A stretch of DNA of 64,000 nt from Vigna angularis (Eukaryota > Streptophyta > Magnoliopsida > Fabales > Fabaceae). The translations under genes and the position numbers were made by a program. The DNA lies in contig NC_068974.1 in the NCBI RefSeq assembly GCF_016808095.1, positions 25,156,825 through 25,220,824 of the forward strand. Direction: 5' to 3'. Below are positions 22,222-34,153 of the stretch, in pieces. Each line of letters starts with the position of its first letter. The first letter of the stretch is position 1. Below the pieces are notes generated by a model that was not told where the DNA came from, did not search any database, and saw only the letters and a program-made list of their open reading frames with translations.

Positions 22222-22882
22222 AATTCACAAAACCACAAGAAATATCATTAAGCATTAGTAAGCCACAAGCAACATCCTAAAACCATTCCTAATCACCGCT
22301 GAGGGCAAACAACACCCCTCAGCACAACTTGTACAACAAGCCAACAACCAAAAGAGCATCAAAAACCACTATGCCAGAATCGCACTAAGTGGTAATTTTC
22401 GCTGAGCGGCGATTCTGCAGATTTTTCAAAATCATGCAAAAATGATCCTAATCTTCACCCATATGCAGTCTTCCTAGTTCCAGACCCAAATCAAGCAGTT
22501 TAATGGGTTCAAACAACAGTTAATTCATCTAATCATGCATAAAAATCAAAATCCCTCAAAAATCATGCTTAGACAACCATGTTGATACCAATTCATGCTT
22601 TCAAAACCCTAAAATGTAAAATGCTTAAACTTACTTGGGTGGAGCTGCTAGATGAGTGAAAAATGCTCTAGTAATGTGAAGAAATCAGCCCCCAACAACA
22701 ATGCTCTCACCAAACCCCAAACTTGGATGATAACTTGGTGCAAAAGTGAGTGGAAGATAGGTTTTGTGAAGGGGGAAGAAGGGAAAAGTGAAGAGAACTC
22801 TTTGGAGAGTCCTTGAGAGTGTGTGGGAAGAGGGAGATCTGAAAATAGAAGCAAAGTCGCGCCCTAGGGTATAAAATAATCA
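22222..22882 (-). other. Element F spacer upstream of ORF2
   Basis: Non-coding; CTCAGC/CTGAGCGG motifs at 22300-22420. Matches 13463-14110 of B up to the deletion joint near 22883. Confidence 0.55.
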
Positions 22883-23693
22883 TGGGAGAATTTCTTCAGT
22901 TCTAGATTTACTTATATGTGTCCATACAAATAACATCAATGATCATGCAATTGAATGAGTTAAACAAATCATGCATAAAATATAGAAGAAAAAAATCTAA
23001 CAATTAATGAAAGAACGCAGATAGATTAAATAACCAATTCAATACATGAGAGTTTCAAAGGATTACATTGATTCCCCAACAACAATGAAGGTTTAGTTCA
23101 CCATAATCATGGTGACACTAGATGAAAAATAATGAAAGAATGAAAGATAGAACCCTAGAATTTCAAGAATGGAGCTTGAGCATCCAAATTCCTCCTCAAG
23201 GGGTGAAGAAAGTGTGATTTTGCTTCGTTCTGTCCAAAGATGTCTAACCTCGGTCGACTAAAGCCTTATATAGCTTCCTAAATATTACAGAAAAGTGGCC
23301 CAAGGCCCATAAAAATGGCGCTCAGCGGTAATTACCGCTTAGCGCTGAGTGTGATTCTTCTAATTGACGCTCAGCTGCAGGTTTTCCCCTCAGCAGTGAC
23401 TGCGGGTCTTCAAAGTGCCGCTCAGAGGTAAAAGTGGCGCTAAGCGGTATTTGCGGCTCTTCTTTTGTGCACTTTTTCTTCCTTTTCTGAATCCAACTCC
23501 TAGCTACTTCACTTCTTTCATTCAATTCATCTTAAAACCTACAAAAACAAGGAAAACCAAGCATAAAACCTATGCAACTCTCTTATTTCCAAAACTTAAG
23601 CAAAAGCATGATTCCAAGCTAGTTTCTAAGTCATAAAAGTTGTCTTTAAGGTCAAAATTAAGTATAAAAATAACAGTTTTTCAACTGTTATCA
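22883..23693 (-). repeat. Truncated 5' LTR of element F
   Basis: About 810 bp from the TGATAAC edge; the remaining ~430 bp and everything to the spacer are deleted. CCGCTCAGCGG-type motifs at 23315-23450. Confidence 0.85.
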
Positions 23694-23698
23694 GGTAT

Positions 23699-24602
23699 CT
23701 TCGATTAAATAACCTAATTGGAAAAGGCTACCAAACGATAGGAAAATAAAGGACATTTTGTTGTTCTGAACAAGCATTGAATGATATTGAATGCTCAACG
23801 TTCAAAAACAAGAAAAGTGATATTTGATCAACTGATTGTAGGACAACTCCAATTAGAAGCAGGTCAAAGAAATGACATTCATGGAATGTTTTCTCTTGGA
23901 AAACAAAAAATTCAAATGACGTCTAAGCAAAACATCAAAGAAATAAAACATTAAAATACTCTCAAACAATAACAAGACACAAGAAAACACAAAACTCTAT
24001 ACAGAAGATAAAAACAATAAAAGATAAATATAACTGCCATATATGGTTTTACCTTATGCAAGACAATCATTACGAAAGTTCATTTTATCGATATCAAGAT
24101 GAACGTTGGAGAAAAAGGCAAAGAGGATCGTTGATAAGACCATCAAAAGTTGTGCCAAAATTCAAGTCCAAAATTACTTTTTATAAAAGCTTTGAAAAAA
24201 CATAGGCTCTGATGAAAGTCACCACCCTATGCCTAACACCTACACAAATAGCGAGAAAGGAACAAATCTCAAGAAAAACTTCGTCAATGCTCACAGTGCC
24301 CAATTCAAAAGATAAGCATCGTCACAACGACTATATTCACAAAGTGTATAAATATAATAACAAGAGAAAGAAGAAGATGATGAAGAAGAAAAGAGAAAAT
24401 ATGAAGATGTGAAGATATCTCATCATCCATTAAACAAGGAAATCTCTTTGAGTGTCAATGCTAAATCACTCCTATATCAAAGAAAAGGAGAAAGAGGAGA
24501 GCTCAAGAAGTGAAGAACACTATCAAGATTCATCACAATACCACTTGAAGAAAAAGTGAAAGAGTGAGAAATATGAGAGTCTCTCACGTTTCATTGTAAT
24601 AT
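23699..24602. other. Unassigned sequence between element F and the MULE
   Basis: Continues the host of F. AT-rich and A-rich with no supported gene; the 66-residue frame at 24212-24412 is K-rich and not convincing. TTGTAATAT at 24594-24602 is the left TSD of the next element. Confidence 0.5.
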
Positions 24603-26118
24603 GGTTTAATCATTCACCAGGTCCCATTTTTGGGTGGGAATCTCAAATTGGTCCTATCTTTTTTCGACATCTCAATTGGGTCCTTATTTTGTGAAAATTG
24701 CAACAATTGGGCCCCTTCTGTCAAATTGGGCCCAACGGCGTTAACTTGTGATTGACGTGGCACGGTGGATTTGGCACGTGGCATTGTGGACTATCTTCTT
24801 AATTGACATGGCTAAATGATGTGAATTTGGTTTATTTTAAAATTAGAAAATCTGGGGTTAAGCCAAAGGTGGCATCTTTGTCAGCCAGAGGGCCTGCAGA
24901 AGAACCCAAAAATCGCAAACTCCGTTGATGCACGAAGCTTTAACCTCCATCGCAGAAGACTATCTTCGTCTTCTTCAACGCATCGCCGCGACACACCTCC
25001 ATCGCCTTCGCCTCACAGAGGTACTCCGACAGTGATCACTATAGAACCTTCATACCCAGACCCATGAACAAAAGTATTAACATGACTCATCGAAACAGAT
25101 GTCAAAGAAGAAGAATAGAAAGCGAAACTTGCAATGTGTATTAAGTAAAAGGAAAATGTGTAAATGTAAGAATTGTTACAAAAAGATATAAGTCAGGGCC
25201 TATATGTATAGAGAGGAAAGGAGTATAACAGAATACAACAAAAAGAAATAAAAGAGGAACCAAACGGTGGAAGGCAAGATCGAGACTGAGCGGTTGAACA
25301 GTGAAGCGATGGAAGGCAGAACAAAGTAGTGGAAGGCATGACTGAGACCGAGCAATTGATCGGTAAAGCGGTGGAAGGCAGAACCGAGTGGTGAAGGCAT
25401 AACCGAGCGGTGATAGTTAGGATTTTGAGTTTTGACATCGCCAATCCCAAACCTGTAAACCACAAAATCAAAAAGATCTCATCCTAAACCTCAATCACGA
25501 TAAACCCTAGTTCGCGAAATGCCATCATTGACCTCGCTGTCAACTATGAGCCTCTATGGCCACCATGCCGCAACAACAACCATGCCGCCACCCAAAAACC
25601 ATTGAAGCCTCCATGGAAACCCTCCAAATCAAAAAAACCACAGAGCCACCAGAGAGCCATCTCCGTGCCTTCAAATCACAAAATGAGAGACCCTTCGCAT
25701 CCACCGTTGGCCGCCGTGAATGAAGAGGCAAAACCCTGATTCAAAAAACATCTTCCCCAATCTGTAGAATAAGTAGTGGCGCAATGGAGATGAATTGCCC
25801 GAGGGTTTCTCTGCTCGTGATTTCTTTGTGTGTGACAAAGATGGTGGCAGCGCGGAGGAGATGATGACAACGCGATGAGCCATTAAACCTAATTTTAAAG
25901 AAACCCAAATCCCCATCATTGAGCCACGTCAATTAAGAAGACAGTCCATAGTGCCACGTGCCACGTCGACCACAAGTTAACGTCGTTAGGCCTACTTTGA
26001 TGAAAGGGGCCCAATTGTTGCAACTTTCACAAAATAAAGACTCAATTGAGACATCGAAAAAAATAAGGACTAATTTGAGATTCCCACCCAAAAATGGGAC
26101 CTGTTGAATGATTAAACC
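24603..26118. mobile_element. Mutator-like element (non-autonomous, 1516 bp)
   Basis: Long terminal inverted repeats: 24603-24845 (starting GGTTTAATCATTCACCAGGT) and 25890-26118 as its inverse, roughly 85-90% alike by eye. It is flanked by an exact 9-bp duplication TTGTAATAT (24594-24602 and 26119-26127). Long TIRs plus a 9-bp TSD are the mark of Mutator-like elements. The ~1.04-kb interior has no transposase. It contains imperfect GTGGAAGGCA...CCGAGCGGT repeats at 25265-25415. Overlapping minus-strand frames at 25200-25470 and 25670-25930 are not recognisable proteins; a captured host fragment is possible but unproven. Confidence 0.85.
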
Positions 26119-26780
26119 TTGTAATATCTACTTGTGCATGCATAAGAAGAAAATGGAGAATGAGATAAATAGCAAAGTAAAGAATCTCTCTCATACTTCA
26201 TTATATTATATATTTACTTTTGTAAGGTGAGAAAGAGAGAGATGAGTGAAACACCAGCGAGTGTTTAGACTGCATTGAATTGTAATCAAATCCTCTTGTA
26301 GACAGATATAGTCTGAACATCTTGTAATACCATTTCAAGTTAAGGAAATCTAGGCAAGATCTCATAGTATCAAGAATGGTGCTAATACTCCACTAATCTA
26401 GTGTTACTGAAGGTTATTTGCTGATCAGGAATACTAGGAGTGGTGAATAATACTACACAACAAGGAGTTGGTGAAACTCAAAGGAAATCTTGACGAGGTA
26501 GTTGAGTACCAAGAGTGGTGCTAATACTCAAAGGAAATTTCGACGAGGTAGCTGAGTACTAGGAGTGATGCGAATACTCAATTGATCTAGGGTAACTGAA
26601 GGTTATTCGTTGATCAAGGATACCAAGAGTGGTGAAGAATATTGTGCAATTAGGAGTGGCTGAAACTCAAGGAAATCTCGACAAGAAGCTGAGTACCAGG
26701 AGTGATGCGGATACTCAACTGATCTAGGATAATTGAAGGTTATTCACTGATCAACGATACCTGGAGTGGTGAAGAATACT
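26119..26780 (+). repeat. Host LTR-like sequence with ~137-bp tandem repeats
   Basis: From about 26330 a unit of ~137 bp recurs roughly 3.5 times (words GAGTACCAGGAGTGATGC, GGTTATTCxxTGATCA, GGAGTGGTGAAGAATA). The array continues after the solo LTR (28884-28936) and a related part reappears at 32265-32330. The style resembles R/U5 regions of legume copia LTRs, but I cannot define its ends. Confidence 0.5.
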
Positions 26781-28878
26781 TGATATCTCTCCAAATTTAC
26801 ATATTTTTCTGTGTTTAGGAGTCTTTCTCAGCTTCTTTTAGTTTCTTATTGTTTACAATTAGGCTAGTTTTAGGTTTTTCCTTAAATTCTTTAGTTTTGT
26901 GTAATTTTTTTAGTTAAAAATAGGTTTTTAGGAGTATTTTTAGTTTTTTTTGTTAATAATTAGAAAATTTAATTTTTTTAGAAAATCTTTGATAAAAATC
27001 TTCCTTTTTAATTGTTAATTTTCCTTTTCTTTTCTTTAATTTTGGATTGATTTTTGTTTCCTTATTGCAGGAAGGCCCTTAATAATTGGGCTGATTTTAG
27101 GAGTGGGCCTTAATCTTTGTAGGTTGTGAGAAATTTGTACTATTGATTGCATTGTGCTAGCATGAATTGAGCTGAAATAAAACTGCACTAGGCCGCTATT
27201 GTTGAGACATTAAGCATTGGGATGCTGCTGTTTGTAAAATAGATTGGGCCAATAAAAAGAGTTGAATTAATTTCACAAATTAGGCCCCTGGAATGCTGCT
27301 GCTGCCGCAAGCGCTAGTTAGACTTTGGGCAAGTGAAATTGGGTCGTTGCTGCAGATTGAAAGAAGAGTGGGCCGTTGGCATGGACATTAGGCCTGCAGT
27401 TAATTGAAGTTGTGCTTTTTGGAGATGCTGTCTTGGCTTAGGGTCTCTTTCCCTCAATTTCATTTGGAAAAGCTCGTGCATTTTCAATCTTGGACAGAAA
27501 GCACCCAAAAGTTAGGGCTTGCTCGAGAAAAGAAATGAGAGAGAACGCGAAGCGAGACGAGAAAGGAAGAAGAAACCTGCGATCCTGACCGGTAAGGAAG
27601 AAGAACTGACCGAAGCTGCCACGTGGAGAGGATCAAACTGCCAGAAGACGCAGTTTGTGATCAACGTGAACAGAGATGGCAGAAGTGAGCTTCCTCTGTA
27701 GTTTCTGGTATGCTTATACTATTAGATTTTTATTTTAATAAAGCGTTGATGTTGTTTTTGATTTTTCGTTTTAATTTATATTTTTTGCTTTTAAATTCCG
27801 TTCTTATTCAGATTATTCATTGAAAATGAGTTGAACTCTAGAACTCTGCACATCTGTGATTCATTTTGGGAATTAAACGACCCCTAGGTGGACATGCATG
27901 ATCGAGATGTCTTCTCGAGTCAAGATGAGATAAACGAATAAAACTTGATTTGAAAATTGTTTCTCCTTTGGGAATTACGTGACTCCACAGTGAGCATGCA
28001 TTATTGAGATGTCTTCTCGAGTTGGAGATGAGTCCAATGAATAAAAACTTGTGAATCATATCTTTGCTTTTGTTAGTTCATTTTAATTAGGATTTTATAT
28101 GTTCTAGAGTAGATTGTAAGTGTTGATTGCGTCTAGATTAGGTTCCATATCTGTTGTTGATTAATAGTATAAATTGGATTTAGATTCATTATGGTTTTGA
28201 GGAACTGAGTGAGAATCATTGACTTTTAGGTTCTGAAAATCAACTTTAAGATCCTGTGATGGGCTTATTTTAACCGGATGTCTGCGTGATATATGATTAA
28301 CCACTCTATGCATTGATTCTATGTGAATTTGATTTCATTTCTTGATTCTAACCAATTTTCTTTGTTTTGATTCTCTGATTTTGGTTTTCTTGTGAATAAA
28401 GATTAGGTTCAATAGATTAGATGTTGAATTGTCCACTCTTTTGGTTCTGATACATGTATATACCACTTCTTTTATGCATCTTTAGTTTTCTTATTCAATT
28501 TTACTTTAGTTTTCTTGCTTCATTAAATTGTAGCATGTATAGATTGGTTTTAGTTACTGTATGCTTAGTTATATTTTATCGTTTCCATACTTTAGTTTAG
28601 GTTTCAATTACATTTTATTTTCTTCTATTCTTTTTAAACATATTTCAATTGCTTTATTCTTTTCTTTTTAAATTTCATTTTTAATTTTCCCACTTTGCAT
28701 TAGTAGTTAATAGTAATAAATAAATACAATAATTAACCAAACACTTTAAACTTAATTGTACTGAGTCCAAGGATTGATACCTAGGTTGTCCCTATACTAC
28801 TTTAGTGAGGAAACTTAGTTTGTTCTGATTTTGTGGGAAACTTAGTTTAAACTTAATTGTACTGAGTCCAGTTTAACA
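26781..28878 (+). repeat. Solo LTR (2098 bp) with TSD ATACT
   Basis: Starts TGATATCTCTCC, ends GTTTAACA, and is flanked by ATACT at 26776-26780 and 28879-28883. No internal retroelement sequence. A 21-bp direct repeat starting AACTTAATTGTACTGAGTCC lies near the right end (about 28749 and 28850). Family not determined, probably Ty3/gypsy. Lysine/arginine-rich frames near 27519 are not supported as genes. Confidence 0.8.
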
Positions 28879-28936
28879 ATACTATACAACTAGAAGTGGG
28901 TGAAACTCAAGGAAATCTTGGTAGGAAGTTGACTAT

Positions 28937-31900
28937 CACTACAAAAAAAAGCGTTATTTCGTGGAGTTTTTTTTTCGATTTATGGGGGTTTTTACCCTTT
29001 GCAAAATAGTTTTCAGGGGTTTTTCAAACTCCTACAGTTTGAGTCGCCACAACCTATTTGCGGGGGTTTTTCGCGACCCCTAGTATCACATTCAATTTGT
29101 GGAGGTTTTTTTGTGGAGGGTAAAAACCTCCTTTATTGCTGGCTATTATTTTGTGAGAGTTTTTTTTCAACTATTTGATTACAAAAAATACCTGTATTTT
29201 TTACATTATTTTTTGAGTTTAATATATGCTATTCAATTCAACAAGCTGAAATAATAATAAAAATTTATAAAATATATAAATTATAAAATACACAAAAGTA
29301 ATTCAAAATTAATTTTATTGATGATTTAAAATAACATACATTGAAAATTACAATGTAAATATATAAAAAATACATAATGTTTAAATAGCATTGCACAATT
29401 GACCAAAAAAATCTAACATGTTCGAAAACTACTAAACCAATCAAAAACATATAAACTAATGTTGATGACCTAAACAAAATCCTTAACATAGATAAAAGTT
29501 TAACATGAGACCAATAACTCTGCATTTTCTTCCTATCCTGCAAAGTAAAAGAGCTTCACTTCATCAACTACTTTCCTAAAACACATTCCTCCACCACTAT
29601 TTTAAAATTCAACAATATATGTCCAACAAGTCATTGTTCGTAGACTCCCCTGCTTCCATTGCTTCTATAATCTTTGGTTGATGATATACATATGAAGTTT
29701 TGTGAGATTGTAAGCATGATAAACAAGATGAAGAATGGATTCATCATCTATTTCTGAACCTGCAAACCTGAGATTCTTCATACAAAAACTTATGACAATA
29801 TGCAAAAAACAAGAAGATAAATATATAGAAAGGAATTTACCTGTCTTTGATGTTGGCACTAGGATGCATCATCTCTTGCTTGACAACAACATATGCTCCA
29901 CATCTTTCATTGAATTTGTTAAGATAAATGGCCACAAGAAGTAGCTGTTGGGTATCGACGATTACTCAGGTAAAGTGTGCACTTGCTAACCCTACTAACT
30001 GCATGATGCTGCAAATAGAAAAAGGATTTATCAAACACTTGATACTCGAGATGGCATGATGGAACTACCTATTCTATGGAGGCTCTTCATTTAAATATGC
30101 AATGTGAAATCAACAACATTTTCAAAGTACATCGCCAAAAGTGAGAACAATTCGAATCATAAGAAAAGCATTGATATTGTGACCTATACAAGTAGACGGA
30201 AACCAAAACGTAGTAATCACAAAAACGATTATACAAACTCTAATTCATCAAGGAACAAAACTAGTTGAAAGATATCTATATAATCAAAGTATACACTTTA
30301 TTTTTGCTACTTCCACTTTTATATGCTTTAGCTAAGTAGTATCACAAGGGCACTAATAAAGGAGTACTTCCATTGAATTCTTCCAGTTACATAAAGAAAA
30401 AAAGTGTTAACTGAATTTTACGTGCTCAAATCTCAGGCGAAAGAAATATAATTTTTCATTTAATACTTGTCACCACTCGCTAAAGAAGCAATTTCCTTTA
30501 TGCTTCTGATTCTATGGTTAAACATTAGCATTTCAAACACAAATACGAGCCTGTTTGGAGGAAAGTTCTCCTTAAACACTTCTACGAAAGAAAAATCAAA
30601 TGAAACCGACTTAAGCTAAAATTAACTTGTACGTAAATTAAAAATCAAATTTTGGAGAAGCTACTATGAAATAGCTTCGATAATTTACTTTATGCATAAT
30701 CTAAGTTTAGCTTTTAAAAAACTAATTTTTATTTTGTCTTCTTATTTTTCTCCTCTGGAAATAGTTATGGAAAAGTTTCTCCAAACAGAGCTTACGTAAG
30801 TCAAACAAATCTATTCCATCCCGTTACATTTCCAAGTAATATATTGCAATTAAAAGTGGTGGGGAGGACAAAATAATCTAATGAGAGAATTTAACCTCAG
30901 AAGATGAAGAATCAGAGACCCAACTTCCTTTGTCAATATCTGGAGTTGTCAGATTACCCTCTTCATTTAAAACAGGTAAACCATGTCCTAAAGTACATGA
31001 CAAGTGATCATGTTATGAAACAAAAAACACTAACTAAAAGGGCACAAAAATAAAAATTGTGCAATGCATAATGGCCTATGTGTGTTACATTGTTACAAAA
31101 GTGATTTTTTTTTAAAATAATTGAATAAATAATCATCAATAATCTATCTTGGGATGCAAAGGATGCTTGAGGAACTGAACCAGCAATTGACGTAAAATTT
31201 CTTCGGCGGAGACCTTCAGCAGCTATTATACAAGGTTGAATCAACAGAAATACTCCCAGTATTTCGTATCTACAAGAACAAATATTATAGGGAAAAGGAG
31301 CTATAAGTCTGAAATCTCCTCAAAAATTACTAAAATAACTGATAGAAATGATAGATTAAATTGCCTAGACGGAACTAAACAAAGGTAATTTCCAACTGTA
31401 AAAATGTCAAATTTATCTTGGTGATGCAGAAGCGGCAAAAATACCCTGTGATGTCGTTTTGTTTCTCAGAGTGAGATTCCCTATTGTTTGCTTCAAACTC
31501 CTATTGGTAAATATTACAAAAACTACATAGAAAAAGGAAATTAATCACATATTAATCGCATTATGCAAAAATTAAATTAACTAGCGTCGCATTGCATTCC
31601 AGTGATGCAAAAATCAAGTACCAAGAAAAGAAAAATGGCGAAGCACCTGCAATTGGCGATCCGTTTCCGTGGTGGAATCCTTTGTGTTGTAGTCGTGCGT
31701 GTTGAAATTGAGCAAAGAGAAGAACGGGACGAAGAAGGCATTGGCGAGTTTCGGATCCGAAACCCAAACCACTTCTCTACCCTCGATGTCGTGGAGAAGC
31801 AACCCCATCATCTAGTAGTCCATGCTGTGCTGCTTCTTCAGCCCCCATTTCGTGGCCCACGATGGCCAATCCTCCATGGTAACAAGTGTCTCCACCGTAT

Positions 31901-32230
31901 TGCTGCAGTCTATCAAGGGTGAAGAGCAAACTGAGGCAGTGAAAGGTCAAGGAAGAAGCTGAGGCATGGAGGGTTTCATTCTTTTGGGTTTGTTGTGTTC
32001 TAATTCTAAAAAAGAAGAACCTAAAATTTTGGTAAAAAAAAGTAAAAGTTTGGGAGGGAATGCTTGAAAAAGAAGCGAGGGAAATGGGAAAAAAGGTATT
32101 ATAATCTATTATGGTAACTAACCTCTTTAAAAAGAAATCAAAACCTCCACTGTTGTTGGCATTCAGATAATTTATCAGAATCATTTTAGATAATGTTTAT
32201 TTGAAGAATATTACACGACCAGAAATGAGG
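28937..32230 (+). mobile_element. CACTA-ended element, right end lost, with captured gene fragment
   Basis: Left terminus CACTACAAAAAAAAGCG, followed by GGGGGTTTTT/GTGGAGGTTTTT subterminal repeats up to about 29160. An inverse echo (AACCTCCAC) occurs near 32140. No matching right terminus was found before host-like repeat resumes at about 32265, so the right border is approximate. There is no transposase. Apart from the exostosin fragment the interior (29200-31600) is AT-rich without supported genes. Confidence 0.6.
31648..31930 (-). pseudogene. Captured exostosin-family (ARAD1-like) glycosyltransferase fragment
   Basis: One minus-strand frame reads METDWPSW-like MEDWPSWATKWG, QHSMDY, a stop, [10 protein letters not shown], then [26 protein letters not shown] and TETDRQLQ. 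The [16 protein letters not shown]...NTHGH...TEIDRQLQ pattern is characteristic of plant exostosin-domain (GT47) proteins such as the putative arabinosyltransferase ARAD1 group, which act in the Golgi on cell-wall polymers. The exon ends at CAG with a following GTGCTT, consistent with a copied splice donor. Only this exon piece is present and a TAG replaces a probable Trp codon, so it is non-functional. Confidence 0.65.
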
Positions 32231-32829
32231 AAAACTAAACTAAACGAGTCTTAATGGGATTAAGTGCATTTAGGGATACCAAGAGTGGTAAATAATACTA
32301 CACAATCAGGAGTGAGTTAAATTCGATTGTACTTCATTGAATATCTAATGGAATCCTTTAAGTTAACTTAGAAGAGAATTGGATGTAGCCTTAATAGGTG
32401 AACCAATATAAAACATCAACATCAGTTAATCAAATAATTCCATACAAAACAAACATGTAACTCAGATTTTCAAAACATTAACAAACTTTAAAATAAGGTA
32501 GTTAGCTTCCCTTACTTGTTAGAGGATCAAACAACCTTAAGGATCTTAAAACAACTCCATAAGCTCAAGGAACTCTATATGCTCCTACAAACCACGGAAG
32601 TATGAACATGGTACACTATCAAGGCCATTAATCAGCAGAGAGTCTTATACTGGACTCAGATGGTACATGCGAGCTAGAACAGCTCACATGCACCGAAGAA
32701 CACACATATAAGGAAAAAAAAGTAGAAATCAAGTTACTCTTTTATAGAAACTGATTGAGTGAAGTAGAAAATCTCACCTCAAGAATCACCTAAGCAGTCT
32801 ATGATCTTCAAATATATGAAAAATAGTGT
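32231..32829. other. Host LTR-like tail, no gene
   Basis: Includes GATACCAAGAGTGGTAAATAATACTACAC at 32275-32305, related to the ~137-bp repeats, and TTGGATGTAGCC...GAACCAATATAAAAC (32378-32412), a phrase typical of copia LTR 3' parts. Nothing coding. Confidence 0.45.
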
Positions 32830-33509
32830 TGATAGGGGAATATAAGTGCTAAACCCAATCCCTAATGTGTTTGGTTTTTGATGATGACAACGCATTGATT
32901 GTATCAACACATATATGTTTTCATAACAACAACAAAAATGTGTATTTGTGATTGATACATAATTGGGTTTTCACTACTAATCAACTACTGCACTACTGAG
33001 GTGTACTCTTGACTGATCAGATTTCGTTTTTAGCAATCTTAAATTGCGTTGTTCCCTGTGTGTACAACTAGGAAGAAGAACATGGTGTTCGTTGGACTTT
33101 GAGAGATGTCTCAAAGGGTGATTGCAAAAGAGGAGTGTTCTTGCTGCAGGGGTTTTATTGTTGGCTATATTAGATTAGTGAGTTAGAGAGGTGGTTACAT
33201 TTGAGAGGTGGTCTCTGTAAGGCCTTGTTGTAAAAACTCAGATCTCTATAGTGCAATTGGCTTTCAATCTCAGGTTGATTGAAAGGACACTAGATGTAGG
33301 CATTGAGGCCGAACCAGTATAAACCCTGGGTTTGTATTTCTTTTCTTATCCTTTTACTTTCATTGCATGCGCTTTAATGCTTGGATTTCAAGATATATTA
33401 AAGATCATTCTTAGTTTGCGAAAATATTGAAAAAGAAATTATTTTTATTGATCATCAATTCACCCCTTCCCCCTCTTGGTAACAGAAACTAGCCATATCT
33501 TTTCTTACA
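32830..33509 (+). repeat. 5' LTR of element C, 764 bp shorter than the 3' LTR
   Basis: Matches 43328-44781 except for a block corresponding to 43467-44230. The missing block is bounded in the 3' LTR by AATT on both sides, a microhomology deletion. Confidence 0.75.
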
Positions 33510-33580
33510 ATTAGCACCACAACTAGTTTTCGAAAATTACTCAAAAAATAATCGATTACATTTTCTATGAAATCGATTAA

Positions 33581-34153
33581 TTGATCCTGATGGCCTTCAT
33601 TTCTCAGACCTTCGGTGAAGGTGCTTCTACAAGCAGACCTCCTTTGTTTGTGGGAGAAAATTATCCTTTCTGGAAAATTAGAACGAGAATCTTTCTTGAA
33701 TCTGTAGATAAGGGCATATGGGATGTTGTGATTAATGGTCCTTTTGAGCCTACAAAATTAGGTTATGGAAAACATGTTTTGAAAAACTTTTCTGACTAGA
33801 ATCAAGAGGAAAATAGAAGGGCTCAGTATGATATAAAAGCTAGAAATGTTATTTCTTCTGCACTTACCATTGATGAGTTTTTTAGGGTATCAACATGCAA
33901 AAGCATAAAGGAAATGTGGGAAGTCCTAGAAGTGACTCATGAATGGACTGTGAGGTAAAAAGAGCTAGAAAAAATTCTTTAATCCAGGAATACAAAATGT
34001 TCACGATGAAGGCTAGAGAGAATATCTATGATGTGCAGAAAAGGTTTACCCACATAGCAAACCATCTGATTGCACTTGGCAAGGTATTTGAGAAAGAAGA
34101 AATCAACATAAAGATCTTGAAGAGTCTTAACAAAAGCAAGCAACCAAAGGTAA
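33581..34153 (+). pseudogene. Element C copia gag fragment
   Basis: GASTSRPPLFVGENYPFW, FLESVDKGIWDVVINGP, QYDIKARNVISSAL, then after a shift KRARKNSLIQEYKMF, DVQKRFTHIANHL and ILKSLNKSKQPKV. This is the SIRE/Tork-type gag (UBN2-like). There is a stop at 33799, a frameshift near 33940, and truncation by element D at 34154. Confidence 0.8.

Larger units (their letters stand above)
18495..23693 (-). mobile_element. Ty3/gypsy non-autonomous element F, internally deleted
   Basis: Bounded by GGTAT target duplications (18490-18494 and 23694-23698), proving a genuine insertion. In sense order: truncated 5' LTR (23693-22883), spacer with CTCAGCGG motifs, broken ORF2, hairpin, 3' non-coding region, 3' LTR (19723-18495). 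A deletion joins the spacer (GCGCCCTAGGGT) directly to the LTR (GGGAGAATTTC) near 22883, removing PBS, gag and the hairpin array. Confidence 0.9.
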
